The notes beneath the pieces were generated by a model. The model worked only from the letters and a program-made list of their open reading frames with translations, searched no databases and had not been told where the DNA came from. Source: Amaranthus tricolor (Eukaryota > Streptophyta > Magnoliopsida > Caryophyllales > Amaranthaceae). From it: DNA of 64,000 nucleotides. This document shows positions 1 through 13,701 of the stretch, piece after piece; within the stretch, counting starts at the first letter, position 1, and every line of letters starts with the position of its first letter. The position numbers were made by a program, and so were the translations under genes. The stretch is from the NCBI RefSeq assembly GCF_026212465.1, contig NC_080055.1, positions 15,980,245 through 16,044,244 of the forward strand, read 5' to 3'.

Positions 1-2781
1 AATGTAATCTTACAAAGATTTAAAGAATAACTTGCACGATAAATTAAGGTACGTGTACTTAATCAAATGGCAATTACTCCTGATCATTAAGCGTGATAAT
101 CGTCTTCCACTAATGACATAAACCCATGTATAAAAGAGAAGATAGAGAGTTTCATGACATGATATCATGGGCAACGATATCCTACAAGGTAGTTACAACT
201 ATAAATGCCGTAAGTTTCATCCACATTCAGTACAAAATTATAAATATTAATATAACATTAGATACTCTGGAGTATTTTATCATCATTCAATTCCTTAGAG
301 CATTTATAGCTCTTAATTTTTTACAAAGCCGTAAAATTAATAAATTGTAGTAAAGTTTCTACTAAGTGTAATTTGAATTTTAGCATCTAGGTACTTTTTC
401 AAGCATTAAAACTTATTTGAACTTTAAAGTCGGTATTTGAAAACACTCTTTGGGCCCCTCTACATTTGTTGACCTTCATTTACTTTTTCTTGCCTTTTTT
501 TTTCAAAACTAGTCAATTTTCTTATTTCACCCAAAATAAATTTGAGTCAAGTTCAACTATTTTTGGGTCCATTTTTATGTATTTGTGGTCTATAAGAAGA
601 ATGATTTTATGTAATAAAAAGTGATATGATATATTATGAAAGATACAAATCATAACAAAAAAAGCATATAACCTATTAAATTGATTAAAATTTGATCAAT
701 TTAACTCGAAATAACTAAATATATAAATAATAATGACACAACTGAAAAATAAGCCGTTCAATTACCTTTCAATCTACAATTCACCTAATTGATTATTAGA
801 TAATAATATTGCCACAAATAATTTTGATCCAATTATCTACTTATTGATGTGTGGCTACATTTATTCAAGAATGATAATCTAATAAAATCTTGTATAGATT
901 TGATTTATGACCTTTTAATATGAGCTAATCTTCAAAAGTATTAAAATAATAAGTATTTTATATAATAAGTAAAATTATATATAATAATTAAAAAATACTT
1001 ATTATTATTAAATTAATACCCGCTAAAATAATGTAATTCAATTCTATACAAAACTATAACATTTATGAGATCCAACTCAAAGATTTTAAGAAATGATGCC
1101 AATTTAAGACTTTTAAAGAATCACTCAAAATATCTAAAACCTAAATATTAAAATTATATTAGTGCTCTCATGTATTATGATATATTCCTGCATTTCGATT
1201 TACTTATGGGCTTATGGCATCAGGTATTTATTAGTTTCTATCATAACCTTATCTTATATTCAACGCCTAATTTATAAAAAAGAATTTGATTAAAGAATAT
1301 TTTATTTATAGTTCAAAATATAAATAATTAAAATTATGTATCAAATTGAGTAAAATAGTGATATATTGCAAATACAATAGAACATGAAAAATTATATATT
1401 TAGCCTTTGAACTACATATTTATTTAACTAAACTATTGAAAAGATTGTAAGTTTGAAATTTATTATAAATATTGCTTAATCATCAATATAATTAATATTT
1501 TTAAATTATATTTATACATTTAATATAATATTAAATAGAAGTGTAAATGATTGTATCAGATAGTCTCTTTGCGAGCATGTCTCATATATAGCTCAAATAC
1601 CAAAAGAATACAAAGTATAAGTAAATTTATATATGAGCATTTTGTTTTAAGGTCGTCTCATTAAAAAATGATCTCACACAAATGTAGGACAATTTGAAAA
1701 AGTATATATCAATTCCATATCTTATGGATACAAATTATGATCATATGACCCATGATCCCATGAACTGGCCATGAATATTTGGTTCAGAAATTGTCTTCTT
1801 GTTGACATGTCGACAATGGACCACTTATGATCTCTTTTGTTTATTGATGTGTTATTTCATGTCGAATTGGAATTTAATTCTCTAAACAAAATATTGGTGG
1901 ATTGTTAGAGAAAGAATTAATTATGAATCTTCGTTTTGTCACATGCACCTTTATTATGAGATTCAATGCATGTAGAATTGACACCATTCATTTTCTCTTT
2001 AAATCATTTGTATGCGTAATACATTGCTATTTTTTATTATGATGATTTGGTTTTTTCTTGTCTAAATTAGGGTTTTTTTTTTGGTAATTGCTAGATCGTT
2101 AGATTAGACAACAATTGACATGAAAATAATTGAGGATGAAAATGCGTAAATATCTTTTTTATATGATTGGCATAATGCTAATTTAAAACATGTTTTTATA
2201 ATTGGTATATCATCAATTATTTTGAATTCATACTTATATGCATTTCATCTATTCTTTAACCTAGTGCCTCTAAAAAGTGTAGCACATCAATGTTGCTAGT
2301 TTTGTTTTTGTCCTTTTGTGATATTTGATGAAATGTATTTTCCCCAAAAATTAATTAGTGTTAAATAAAAAGCCTACCCTCACTCGCACAATAAGAATTT
2401 GAACTAATATACTAAAATGGATTGTACATTTATTTTTTTCCACAAAAATATTCAATAATAAATCAACAAATATTTATTTCCATTAATACTACGGATTAAT
2501 TATATTGTTGGTCTAATATAAAATATAATGATAAAATTAATAATAAATATCTAACATAATAATCAAATAAATTTGCTTTGTCCATGGAAGCCAAATGACA
2601 TTGGTTGAATTAAGATATTATGTACATTTGAACAAGATATAAAACAATGGAAAAATTGTCCCAAAGTAACCTTATCTATTTTCCATCAGCTGTAAATAAT
2701 TTCAACTATTGATTATTTTTAAATAATCTAATCTTTGTATATTTTTTGTTGACAGCACATCATCCCACATTGTCATTGGCT
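1..2781. other. AT-rich intergenic DNA, no gene seen
   Basis: Very AT-rich sequence with short homopolymer runs and frequent stops in all frames. The longest open frames (for example 126-350, +) have low-complexity composition and match no family I recognise. I see no RNA gene, LTR ends or terminal inverted repeats here. Confidence 0.6.
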
Positions 2782-2789
2782 ATTGTAGA

Positions 2790-4712
2790 CTGGAATACAC
2801 GGACACGTCCCTGAACTGGCGTGTCCCGTGTCGGACACGTGTCGGACACGGACACGTGATGAACACGCGAAAATCCGTGTCTGACACGCCAAATAGACCT
2901 GGGAAAACGGTCGGTCGGTCGGGTTTTGGGTCGGATCAATTTCGGTCGGGTCATTTTCGGGTCGGGTCAGTTTCGGATCAGGTTAGTTTCAGGTCGGGTC
3001 AGTTTCGGATCAGGTTAGTTTCAGGTCGGATCACTCTGGGTTTCGGGTAGGTTCGGATTAACCCAACGGGTTACCATAAAACATTAGAATATCCAATCGA
3101 CTAATTCAACATAAAAAAAAATCATTAAAATGTCTAAAAAAAACCATTAGAGAAATTACATGTACGATTTGCAAAAAATAGTTGGTATGTCAGGTTCATT
3201 TAAGTGCAAGAAAAATAGGGGAATTAATACTTATTTTGAAAGACTTGTAAGATACGCGCTTTATAAAAGTTATTTTGTTTATTATAATTGTAACATTAGA
3301 TAAAAATGACGTTAAAATTATCTTCACAATTTTCATGTTGGAAAGATATACAACTAACTAAGTACTTATTTCGTCTTATAAGATACGCGTTTTATAATTT
3401 AGGGTAGCGACATTCGTTTTTTGAAAAGCTCATTCAAACGTGCGAAATGTTCGTATAAATTATATTGATTTGCTTACTGAAATGTAGAAGAATTAAAAAC
3501 TCATTTGACTGATTTAACAAGATACATGTATTCAATTAAGATGATTATAACGTCCTGTTTTTAAAGAAAAATAATTACGATGGCTAAAAAGACGTTAAAT
3601 ACGTGTTTTTTGAGATCTATTGATGAATTTTAGGGTTCAAGTGATATACTCAATATGTTGAGATACTTTGAAAACTAAAATTTTATTTGAAATGAATTCT
3701 AACATTGAAATTAGTCTAAAAATTGATATTGAATCTGTCAAAACGGGTCGGTTTCCGGTCGGGTCATTATCGGGTCGGTCATGTTTCGGATTAAGTCGCT
3801 TTCGGGTCGGTTGGGTTCGGGTTTTGTCGGGTCGGGTCCCGGGTTCATTTTCGGGTCGGATCAAATTTTCCCAGGTCTAACGCCAAATGAAGTGTCCAAT
3901 ATTTTAATATTTTTCCGGACACGCGGACACGGAAGGGACACGGCAAGCAGTCAAGGACACGTTTTTTAAAAAAAAACTATTTTCTTTTCTTTTCTTCTCC
4001 GTTACTTCCCATGTTTCTGATAGATATGGTCTTGATATTGATGAATTATTACCACATTTATTATCATTATTTTCAATTTTATCATCATTTTTTCCTAAAT
4101 TTTGCAACCTAGGAATGATTGAAACCAACCTTGAATCTCTATCTTCTTCTAGAAAAAACAAACCCAAATCCATAAACCCTTTAAGTTCTTCAAATTCAAG
4201 GTCAAATAAACTCTTACTTAATCCCTTCTTTTTTCTTAGTGATCTGTTGGTAATTTCTGGGTTTATTCCCTTTAATGGAGAAGAAATTAATTTTAATTTT
4301 ATTTTTTCTGGGTTTTTTTTTGCTTTTCTGATTTTGAATAATCTTCAAAATCTTCTGATATTTTCCTAGAAAAAATGGTTTGCAGTTTTAATGTTAGAAG
4401 AACAGAATTTGGGGAAGAATAAGAATCACTTAATTTTTGTGGTGAATTTGAGATAATTTTTTCTAGAAAGCGAATTTTAGTATGAATTGTTGGCAAAGCT
4501 GGGATTTCTAAATTTGATGTGGGTATTTCTGGGAATTTTTTTGGGTTTGAATGGTTTTGTTTGAAATAAATTGATAAAGATTGTAAAATTATCTTTAATT
4601 TGATATATTTATTATATTACCATTTTCGTGTCCCCATGTCCGCCATTTTTAAGTTAGCGTTTTTCCATACCGGTGTCGTGTCCGTGTCCATATCCGTTTT
4701 AGTGCAACCTAG
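2790..4712. mobile_element. hAT-type non-autonomous transposon (outer element)
   Basis: The element is bounded by an exact 8-bp direct repeat, ATTGTAGA, at 2782-2789 and 4713-4720, the duplication length typical of hAT transposons. The left end begins CTGGAATACACGGACACG. The reverse complement of the right end begins CTAGGTTGCACTAAAACGGA and soon runs into GGACACGGACACG. The termini are therefore imperfect inverted repeats, followed by many copies of a GGACACG/CGTGTCC subterminal motif at both ends (2799-2890, 3912-3962, 4628-4690). Without the nested element and its duplication it is about 930 bp. No transposase is visible. The interior (about 3970-4600) has less repetitive sequence with a short open frame at 4115-4369, which could be acquired DNA but matches nothing I recognise. 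Confidence 0.75.
2894..3879. mobile_element. hAT-type MITE-like transposon nested in the outer hAT
   Basis: A 986-bp element with perfect 14-bp terminal inverted repeats (TAGACCTGGGAAAA at 2894-2907, its complement at 3866-3879) and an exact 8-bp target duplication ACGCCAAA (2886-2893 and 3880-3887). Both subterminal regions are packed with GGGTCGG-type repeats (2908-3060 and 3745-3862), in opposite orientation at the two ends. That pattern is well known for Ac-like hAT elements, whose transposase binds subterminal repeats. The middle (3060-3740) is AT-rich and non-coding, so the element depends on a transposase made elsewhere. Overlapping open frames on both strands here are by-products of the repeat. 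Confidence 0.88.
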
Positions 4713-4720
4713 ATTGTAGA

Positions 4721-6430
4721 TACTTACCACTAAAGAGGAGTAGAGTTAGACCAACAAAGAAGTATAAGGAGGAAGAAGTGAGTCTAAGGCCAAGAAGGTA
4801 CTTTTCAGTGGCCGATCAAAATACGAAAAGGAGTATTTGTCAGCAAAAAATATACAAAGGTTGGATTATTTAGAAATAATCAATAGAAGAGATTATTCAC
4901 AGCAAAATAAGCAATAAGTGAAATTATTCATGATAACTTTTTCTAAAATTAATAATTAGGAAATATTTATCTAAAATCATACAATCTGATAGAAAGACTG
5001 TAAATATCTATATGGCATTCTCATAGTGATTTGCTATATATAATCTAATAAAGAGACTGTAAAATTCACTTGGCATTCTCATAATGATTTGTCATATGGA
5101 ATAATTATTTTCAAAGTATTTCTAAAGTAAACATCAACTTATTTCTTAATTTATGAGTTGTTTTAAATTTTCTTAGAATATTATATTTTTGAATTTTAAA
5201 AACTACATAAATTTTCAATTAAAGTTTCTTAGAATATATATTTATTTTTTTATGTTGTAGTATACGCTAATTAATAAAATATCTTCGTTAAAATGTTAAT
5301 TTCTAAATTATTTCATCAAGAAACAAAAGATAAATGATAATCAAAAACTGTTTTGAGAATGACAAATAATTATTATGACAATTTAAAGTTGGAGTATATC
5401 ATTTTTAGAATGAATGTACAATTTATATTTGTGAAATAAAATGATTGATCAAATTTTACAAATAATAATATGATTCTCTTGTATGTTTTTAATTTGCTAC
5501 AAGCCTACACTATACAAATCGAACTAAGATTTAAATTAATGTACATAGATAATTATTTATTCACTTTTATTCTACTCAAATGTTTGATTGTCGCTTTTGG
5601 CATATTAATATCAAATCTGTTGTTTTCTTATTTTATAAATTCTTTCCTTACTTTTGCCCTTGTGTGATCTATTATTTATATAAATATCATTAAAATATAA
5701 ACTTTTTCTTTGTCATTCCTTCTATGGAGTCTTATATGATCGCTCCCCAAATGGCTCTTAAAACTGTCAATTTGCATTTACATGTTGCATTCTCACCCAA
5801 CTAACTAAAGAGCTAATCGTAGTGAAAAAGACGAGCAAAATGTCAAATCCTGTCAAAAATGTGTACAAATAGAAGCATGTTTTTTTAACCCCATCACACG
5901 TTGTCTCCTCCGAGCAAGATTTCAAGTACAAACCAATCATGTTTTAAACGGAACAAGTTTGTACTAAGTACTAAAGTGGGACCAATCAATCTAATTTATC
6001 GTTTAGATAAAAAAAAGGATCATATTTTGAATTCCATCATCGATTAATTGTGATTACATATTTGCATGTGTACCACTGGTTATAATAATAACAAATCACT
6101 TTTATTTTACAAGCTTTCAATGTGGTATATTATTTTTATATTGGATTACAAGATAATTATCATTTTTTAATTCTTATTTATATGTTTTTTTTATATTTTT
6201 ACTATTATTCTTACCGACACAATTAACTATATCTACTAAATGTTCTTAATATTTATGCAAGGCCCTACTATTTCAATTTTTTACAACAAAGGAAGTACTA
6301 TCTTAAAGTAGCATTAATGGTGGGTTTTTCACCACAAAAAATAATAAATTATAGTTTGGTAAGAAAACCATCCATGACATGAATAAATTATGATGATTTT
6401 TCTTTCAAAAAATTATCCAAAATTATCAAG
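4721..6430. other. AT-rich intergenic DNA with one short tandem duplication
   Basis: No gene recognised. A unit of about 60 bp is present twice in tandem at 4982-5041 and 5041-5099, sharing the cores GACTGTAAA and GGCATTCTCATA. The open frame at 5470-5667 is hydrophobic and AT-driven, and I do not regard it as a gene. Confidence 0.55.
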
Positions 6431-6566
<136 letters not shown>

Positions 6567-6659
6567 AAACGCGAAGAAAATCCCAAATCTAATTCCATCC
6601 TGAAGAGCAGTATACCTTGCGATATGTTGAAGTAATTTGAGTTGCCTTCCCAAACCGGG

Positions 6660-7091
6660 CTAATATTCTCAATGGCGACACCGGTTCTAAAAGCGTGAGC
6701 CCATCCTCCACAGGGAGAAGTACTCCAAACCAGCCACTAAGTTAGAAGTGTCCAATTTCAGCTGCAGAATACAAAGGTAATACTCCATTAAAGCCCAAAC
6801 CTGTTAAAATTGATTTATCTGATATTGAAGATGAGATTAGATATTGGGAGTCGGTTGTGGTGTGTTTTGTGGTCGGCGCAAACCCTCCTTTACTTGTTAT
6901 AGACGGTTTTGTGCGAAGAACTTGGAAAGACATAGATGTTGACAAAGTAGGCATGGAGGACAAAGGAGTATTCATGGTTAGGATGAAATCAAGCGAGTCT
7001 AGGGATTAGGCTTATGAGTCAAATGGAGTTTTGTTCGATGACAAACCATTTTTGATTAAACTATGGAAACCAGAAATGCCAACAGATAAGA
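6660..7091 (+). pseudogene. LINE ORF1 fragment (DUF4283-type), 5' half
   Basis: From about 6790 the plus strand encodes a stretch typical of the DUF4283 domain of plant L1-type LINE ORF1 proteins: an acidic DLSDIEDEIRYW segment, then VVGANPPLLVIDGFVRRTW, then a GVFMVRMKS..R segment and KPFLIKLWKPEMP. This protein is thought to bind nucleic acid and accompany LINE RNA during target-primed reverse transcription. The frame contains stops (for example TAG after SSESRD at about 7006) and no intact start, so it is dead. It is cut at 7091 by the 5' end of element D. The same frame resumes after 45268 on the other side of D. Confidence 0.75.
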
Positions 7092-8988
7092 TGTTAGTTA
7101 CTTTTTATCTTTATTTTTACCCCTATAAGTGGCTTGTTTAGCGCGAGGAAACTACATGTTATCGCATTGGTTTATTGGACTTTACGCTTGTTTTGTTGCT
7201 TTGGTACGATCTACTCATCAACATCGAGCATAAACTAGCTCCTTTGGTTGCATACATTACTCACCTAAACATCAAGGGCTCAAAGAAGTGAAACATCAAG
7301 AGCCAAGCCACAATAAGAAGCCAAAATAGATCTACTCGACTAGAATAGGCTCGAGCAAGGGTGGCTCGAGCAGCATTGCTCGAGCTAGAAGTTGAGTATT
7401 ACATATCTGAAGCTCGCTCGACCGGTCGATCAAAGTTGGATCGGGTCGAGTGAAGTGCATTCAAACTTCCTGAGCTTCTGACCATTAGCAAGAGGTACAT
7501 CCGCTCGACTGGTCGAGCAAGATGGCTTGGGTCGAGTGGAGCTAAATTTCACATTCTGTCCAATTTTCGAAGTTTCTGATGTTTGACCAGATGATGGCTC
7601 GACTGGTCGAGTGGGATTCGCTCGAGTCGAGCGAAATGGGCGGCAGTAGGATGTGCGATCCTTTTAAAGCATCATTCGAGGTCCAATTACATTTGTTGCT
7701 TCTAATTGCTGCTGCCAAGACTGCCAGCCACCCTACCCTATCCACTAGGGGTGACACCCGCCCTCCTACAACGTAGGGGTGGTGGAGCAATCATGAAACC
7801 ACCACCCCCCACTTGTTCTTGAAGCCTATAAATAGAGAAGAGGAAGAGGAAGCTATCATCTCAGTTTTCACCTTTTATTCAAAGTTATTTCTATGTATTC
7901 TTCATAGCTTTGCTTTCATTTCAATTAAGAATTAGTGTTAGCATAATTTCCCTTTCAATTCAATTAAGTATTTTCACTTTCTAAATACAATCTTAACTAC
8001 ATCCTTTATTGTAATATTTTACAACATGAAATTCTTCAACCATTGATGTACTATTGTTGAAGCTTTTGGAAGGTATTACTTTGAGTCATCAATTCATCTT
8101 GTTCATCCTTAGATTGAGCTTAAAAGAGTAACTTCTATCCTTGCTTATTGTTGTTTTCAATTCATGTTTATCTTTGATTGTTTGCATTTAGTTTCATATA
8201 TATGCTTGTAGTTCTTCAAATTATATTGCACTCATCTCTTTAGGATACTCTAGCTTAATTTATTCATCTATGATTCTTGGCTTGTTTGCAATCTACAATT
8301 TTAATATGAGTATGGGTGAGTAGTTTGTTTTGGCTTAGGCTAGGCATCATCACCATGTATATAGTTTGAATTTCTTGCTTTACCTTTGGCTTGGTTGTGT
8401 TGTTTATGGTTTAAAATGGATTTTGTTATCATGTTGTAGTGTCGTTGAATTGAGGACGAGAGTCGATTTTTAACGATAATCTATGCTTAAAAGTTAAGAC
8501 ATCTCCATGAGAATAGGAGGATGCTTTGATTGGAAATGTTGAATGTGTGCTTTATGTCTTAAATTATGCTTAGCTCCATGAGAATAGGTAATTGAGTATA
8601 TTTAGAAAGCTTTTGTTGCTCGAGAGAGAACATTAGTACTTATGATACGTTCTTCCCCATAACAAAATTTCCATGACCTTAAGTTAATGTTTAGTAAACA
8701 CTACTTTGGTGAGAAAGCCTAGCCTATGCTTCTTAGTTTATTGATCATTTTTATCCTTGCTTTTTGTTCATTGGATCCTTATTTACTTTTACGATTTATT
8801 TTCATTAAGTACTGTTAATTGCTTGTTTTAATTATTTCTATCTCCAAACATCACATTATACGTTTTCGAACACACTAATCTATTAACTTAACCCCCACTC
8901 CTTGTGGATTCGACCCGTACTTGCCGACAAACTACGCTACGCCACGCACTTGCTGTATTACTATTAAAGGACCGTAAAGTCCCGATCA
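7092..8988 (+). repeat. 5' LTR of element D
   Basis: 1897-bp LTR (TG...CA) aligning over its length with 43329-45263. The U3-like part at 7320-7640 carries an array of palindromic motifs of the form CTCGACNGGTCGAG and GGGTCGAG. A TATA box follows at 7827. In the first 200 or so aligned bases I count roughly a dozen mismatches from the 3' copy, so the insertion is not recent. Confidence 0.9.
7827..7834 (+). promoter_or_regulatory. TATA box in 5' LTR of D
   Basis: TATAAATA sits about 190 bp downstream of the last palindromic U3 motif and well upstream of the primer-binding site, the expected place for the LTR promoter. The corresponding bases are deleted in the 3' LTR at about 44110. Confidence 0.7.
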
Positions 8989-8994
8989 AGTTTT

Positions 8995-9012
8995 TGGCGC
9001 CGTTGCCGAGGA
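8995..9012 (+). other. Primer-binding site of D (tRNA-Asp type)
   Basis: TGGCGCCGTTGCCG starts 6 bp after the LTR end. It is complementary to the 3' end of plant tRNA-Asp, the primer used by Athila-type elements. The following bases (AGGAG) differ slightly from the usual GGGGA. Confidence 0.85.
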
Positions 9013-9215
9013 GTGGCAACTTTGTTAATTGTTTTTCTTGATTAGTTAGTTCATTGTTCTTTATCATTTGCAGTTGTTTTCATTTTTCTCTTCACTTTGC
9101 ACTTGACCCCGATTTTTGAGTGTAGTGTATGCAAACTAGGTTTCAAGGATAAGAAAACGTTATACCGATAAATCCTAAAATTGGGAGAAGAAGAAGGAGA
9201 AGAAAACAACGAAAA

Positions 9216-9999
9216 ATGTCAGTAGAACACCCAAAATCCCTTCGGGAATATGCCATGCCTGATGGTAGTCTAGGGTCGAGTATTATTCAACCAACCATCA
9301 CAGCCGCAAATTACGAGATCAAACCAGATTTCTTTCAATTAATTGCTCGGAATCAATTTGCCGGCAGTGAGATGGAGAATCCAAACGACCACCTAGATGA
9401 GTTCGTGAACAAGTGTGGCACTGTGAAATATCAGGGGATTTCTGATGAACAAATGAAGTTAATTTGTTTCCCCTACCGTGGTGAGGCAAGAGATTGGTTA
9501 AGATCTGAACGGCAAAAGAAGGATCACACTTGGGAGGCATTATCTAAGGTTTTCCTTGCTCGATTCTTTTCACCAGCCAAAATTGCTAAACTACGTAATG
9601 ATATCACCTCATTCCGTCAAGAAGATGGTGAAGCATTATACGAGGCTTGGGAAAGATATAAAGGGTTACAAAGGAAGTGCCCGCACCATGGAATCCCTGA
9701 CTGGCTCTTAATTCATAATTTTTACAATGGTCTTAGGAACGAGATACAAATTTCAGTAAATGCTGCAGCTGGAGGAACATTGATGGCCAAAACCCCCGAG
9801 GCAGCCAAGCTGATAATCAAGGAAATGTTCTCGAACGTCTATTGGAGAGATAAAAGAAATACCAAGAAAGGTGGAAAATATTAAGTGGATGCATTACTTG
9901 CCATTCAAAACTCTGTCCACGCATTGTCAAGAAGGATGGACCAGTTGAGTGTAGAGAACACACTAAAGGCTTGTGAAGTGTGTGGAATCCAAGGTCATT
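9216..9999 (+). pseudogene. Athila gag, N-terminal part (element D)
   Basis: The open frame gives 222 residues from the ATG at 9216, the first ATG after the leader that starts a gag-like protein. It matches Athila capsid: SLREYAMP near residue 8, a TAANYEIKPDFFQLI segment, GSEMENPNDHLDEF, then TWEALSKVFLARFFSP and EAWERYKGLQRKCPHHG. Gag forms the virus-like particle around the element's RNA in the cytoplasm. A TAA at 9882-9884 ends the frame, but readable gag sequence continues to the first half of a CCHC knuckle (CEVCGIQGH) at about 9975-9998, where element B is inserted. The remainder is found after 33504. Confidence 0.85.
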
Positions 10000-10938
10000 T
10001 GTAACATACCCTTTTTCTTAATCTTAAATATTTTGACAAATTCAATAATCGTTTCGTTTGATTATTTTCTTTTTAATGTCGTTTCGAATTTTATTCCAAT
10101 CGTTCTTAAGTTCTTGATTTTCTTTTTTAAATAATTTATTTCTCTTAAAATAAATTACAATATTAAGTTTGGCTAAATTACCTACAATAACTTAATGTTT
10201 TTATTTTTCTATATTAAATTATGATTAAAAATAAAAATATATATAATAATAAAAAAATTAAGTAAAAAGAAGAAAAGAAAAAAAATGTAAAAAAAATCTG
10301 AGAGTTGGCGACAAGCTAAGCTAGGTGGCATAATTTCCATTAAGTACTTATTTAGATGGCATGATTAAAATTTAGTTCTTATCTTAATTTTTCTTGCCCA
10401 TGAAGGAAAAAAAATAATTAATTAAAATAATAAATAAAATCTTTAGCTTATTTATCCAAAGCATACCGTGGGATTAAAAAAAAAAAGAAGAGAAGGGAAA
10501 ATCAGAAAAAAAAAAAACAAAAAAAAAAAAAGAATATAACTCTGAAATAAAAACTAATTTCTAAAATAAAACTCTAAAACCCATAGCAAAATTCCTAAAA
10601 ATCCTCAAAAATTTCCTAAAAATAGTATTTAGTGTTATTTATAGAAATTCAAGGGGAGGAAGCTAATTTTAAGGCTAAAAATTCAACAACAAAGGAAATT
10701 GATTAATAGTGAAATTATTAAAGGTATAAATTCTTACATATTTTTATTTACATAAAATTATGCCCAAAAATTTTTATATGTGTATAATATATAAATTAAA
10801 TTTTCTTTAAATTTTGGTGAATTAATTCGTTGTAATTTATTTTATATGATTTATTCATTTTAATTGCCAAAAACCGCATAATCTGAAATAAAATTAATTA
10901 AAATAGTAAATATTAATATTTTTAAACGAAAATTTTTC

Positions 10939-11268
<330 letters not shown>

Positions 11269-12965
11269 TATAAATTGTGTATTAATTCCGTGAATTATAG
11301 TTGAGCATAAATATTATTATTAATTTTTGCTAAAAAAACACATAAAATAAGGAAATTCATAAATTGGGTTAAAAATATATAATTATTGAAAAAATAACTT
11401 ATTTTATTGTTACTGCATTTTCTTTTCATTTAAATAATTTTTGTAAAATTTTGTAATATTTTAATTTTAATGAAATAAATTAAATATCTAAATTGTTATT
11501 GTAGGCAAAAAGAAAGAAAAGTGAAAAAAATAATTAAAATTATTTCATTTTAGTGAATAAGAATATACGCCAACTCATTTAATAATACGTTAATTTTTTT
11601 GAATATTTCGTGTAGATTTTAATCTTAAGGAAATTAATTATTCACGTACTAAATCTAAAACTAAGATATTAAGAAATTAATTAAATAAAATAAAATTTTA
11701 TTTTCTAAAAATTTGGATAAAGGGGCTATGATTTATAATAAACCCAATATGTCCTTTTAAAGATATTTTTAGTATTTACTTATGATGAAACTATTTATTT
11801 TATCATTTATAATAAATAGACACTAAATAAATTTGATTACTAAGAAATTAATAAAATTTAATTGAAAATTTATCTATAAATAAATACTAAAGACCCATTT
11901 TGGTTTTGATTTAGTTTAATAATAAATGATTATTTATATGTAAGATGTTATAAATTTATTTCTATTATATATTATTGTGATGTTGCATTTATATGAAAAC
12001 AGTAACATGATAATAAAAAGGCTTGATAGTAAGAAAATGCCGAACCATGCTTCCGGCATGTAAAAAACGTGGGACGTGTTTTCCGGCATGTAAAATACGG
12101 CGAAAACAGTAAGGTTATTTAACCTGACCTGTGGCTCGAGCAATATTGTACTGGAGGAGTGACGACTCCCATTAAGTTAGGGGTTTTGGGTTACCTCACC
12201 CTAACAGGCCCTTACATATATCAAACAAAGATCATATGTGTTACATTCATTAAATAAGTAATCGGATTCCACGCCCTAACACTCAAGCAGAAGGGTTAGT
12301 AAATCACGCCCTGGTACTCAAGCAGAAGGACCAAAAGTTTAATATATTTAAAAAAATCTAATATAGAAAAAATAAATTCGCTATAATACATAAGATACCT
12401 TGCATATTATTTATTGTGATGCACTTATTTTTGCTTATTACTTATTTCCGTACACATACTCGGTTTATTAGCTGACCGATTTTCATCGGTTGTTCCCATA
12501 TATCGGGAGCAGATGCTGCAGGTGACTTTACCTGAAGCTATTGAATTATCTTTGTGATGTTAGGATATAGTATCACTACAAGAAAACTTGTTTTTAGCAA
12601 CAGAAAAAGTCGTTGCTAAAAACCTGATTTCGTTGCTAACAATGTTTTTTGCAACGAATTCCATTGTTGCGGGTACAGCCGTAGCTAAAGGTTTTAGCAA
12701 CGACTATGGTGGTTGCAAAAGGTATCTGTTTTTTGCAACGAGATCTATTGTTGCAAAAAAAAATGTCGTTACAATTCCTTCAAACATTTTTAGCAACAAA
12801 AATGCTCGTTGCCAAATTTCCTGCATTTTTAGCTACAACTATTTTAGTTGTTAAATTTCTATTTTTCACAAAAATTTAAGTTGTTGCAATACATGATAGT
12901 CAATCTTTTGCAACGACTTTACTGTAGGAAAAACAATAAAGTAAAATTTGTTATTAATGTTTTTA

Positions 12966-13140
12966 GCAACAACTATTACCGTTGCAAAAAACATACACAT
13001 TTTTCGAAACAACTATTACCGTTGCAAAAAACCTGACACATTTTTCGCAACAACTATTACCGTTGCAAAAAACATACACATTTTTCGCAACAACTTTTAC
13101 CGTTGCAAAAAACATACACATTTTTCGCAACAACTTTTTA
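12966..13140. repeat. 40-bp tandem repeat in element G
   Basis: A unit of 40-41 bp, starting GCAACAACTATTACCG and ending CACATTTTTC, begins at 12966, 13006, 13047, 13087 and 13127 (about 4.4 copies). Each copy contains the inverted pair GCAAC...GTTGC, so it multiplies the subterminal binding motif. It generates spurious open frames rich in phenylalanine. Confidence 0.9.
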
Positions 13141-13701
13141 TCTTTTGAAACAACCTACAATAAACTAGACAATTAAAATAATAAATAATTTAAAACCAAC
13201 TAAACTAATATCACCGATTATCATTATATATTAATTCGTATCCCAAAATATCACACGTCCCAAATATTATCGTGTGTCAAAAATATACGTAATTCATATA
13301 CATGTAACGGATTGGATAACCAATTTTCCAACATAATTCTCCAACCATACACAAGTTTTTATGCAAAAATTTACAAGTGATAGGCACTTTGAAAAAGTCC
13401 AAAAATATACAAGTGCACATATAGCTACTTCATAACCCAAAACATCGCGCATCCAAAATGCTTGTAGCTATCACCAACTTCGTCATCGAGTACAAAAAAT
13501 TTCCAATGAAGATATGTTTCCCTACACCAAATAATTTTGTTAGTTATTAAGAATCAAATGAGCCCCAATATTGAGTATTCACAATCAAACCATACCTACA
13601 CTTTTTGTTGACACATAATAAGCAAAGCATTTAGCATTATATTCACTAACAAAAGCATTACGTGTATAGGGAAAGCATTTAGAATTTACCATCAAATTCA
13701 C

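Noticed and set aside
126..350. 74-residue open frame near the left edge
   Set aside because: AT-driven composition, no recognisable domain, no promoter or homologous copy in the window.
2856..3050. Arginine/glycine/phenylalanine-rich open frames around the GGGTCGG arrays (also 2760-2954, 3637-3880)
   Set aside because: Low-complexity products of the hAT subterminal repeats on both strands; no family resemblance.
9995..9999. TCATT as target duplication of element B
   Set aside because: No matching copy at the right junction (about 33503); the 3' LTR end is deleted, so a duplication cannot be demonstrated.
12966..13140. CRISPR-like appearance of regularly spaced 40-bp repeats
   Set aside because: Units are continuous tandem repeats without unique spacers, lie in a plant CACTA element, and have no cas genes.
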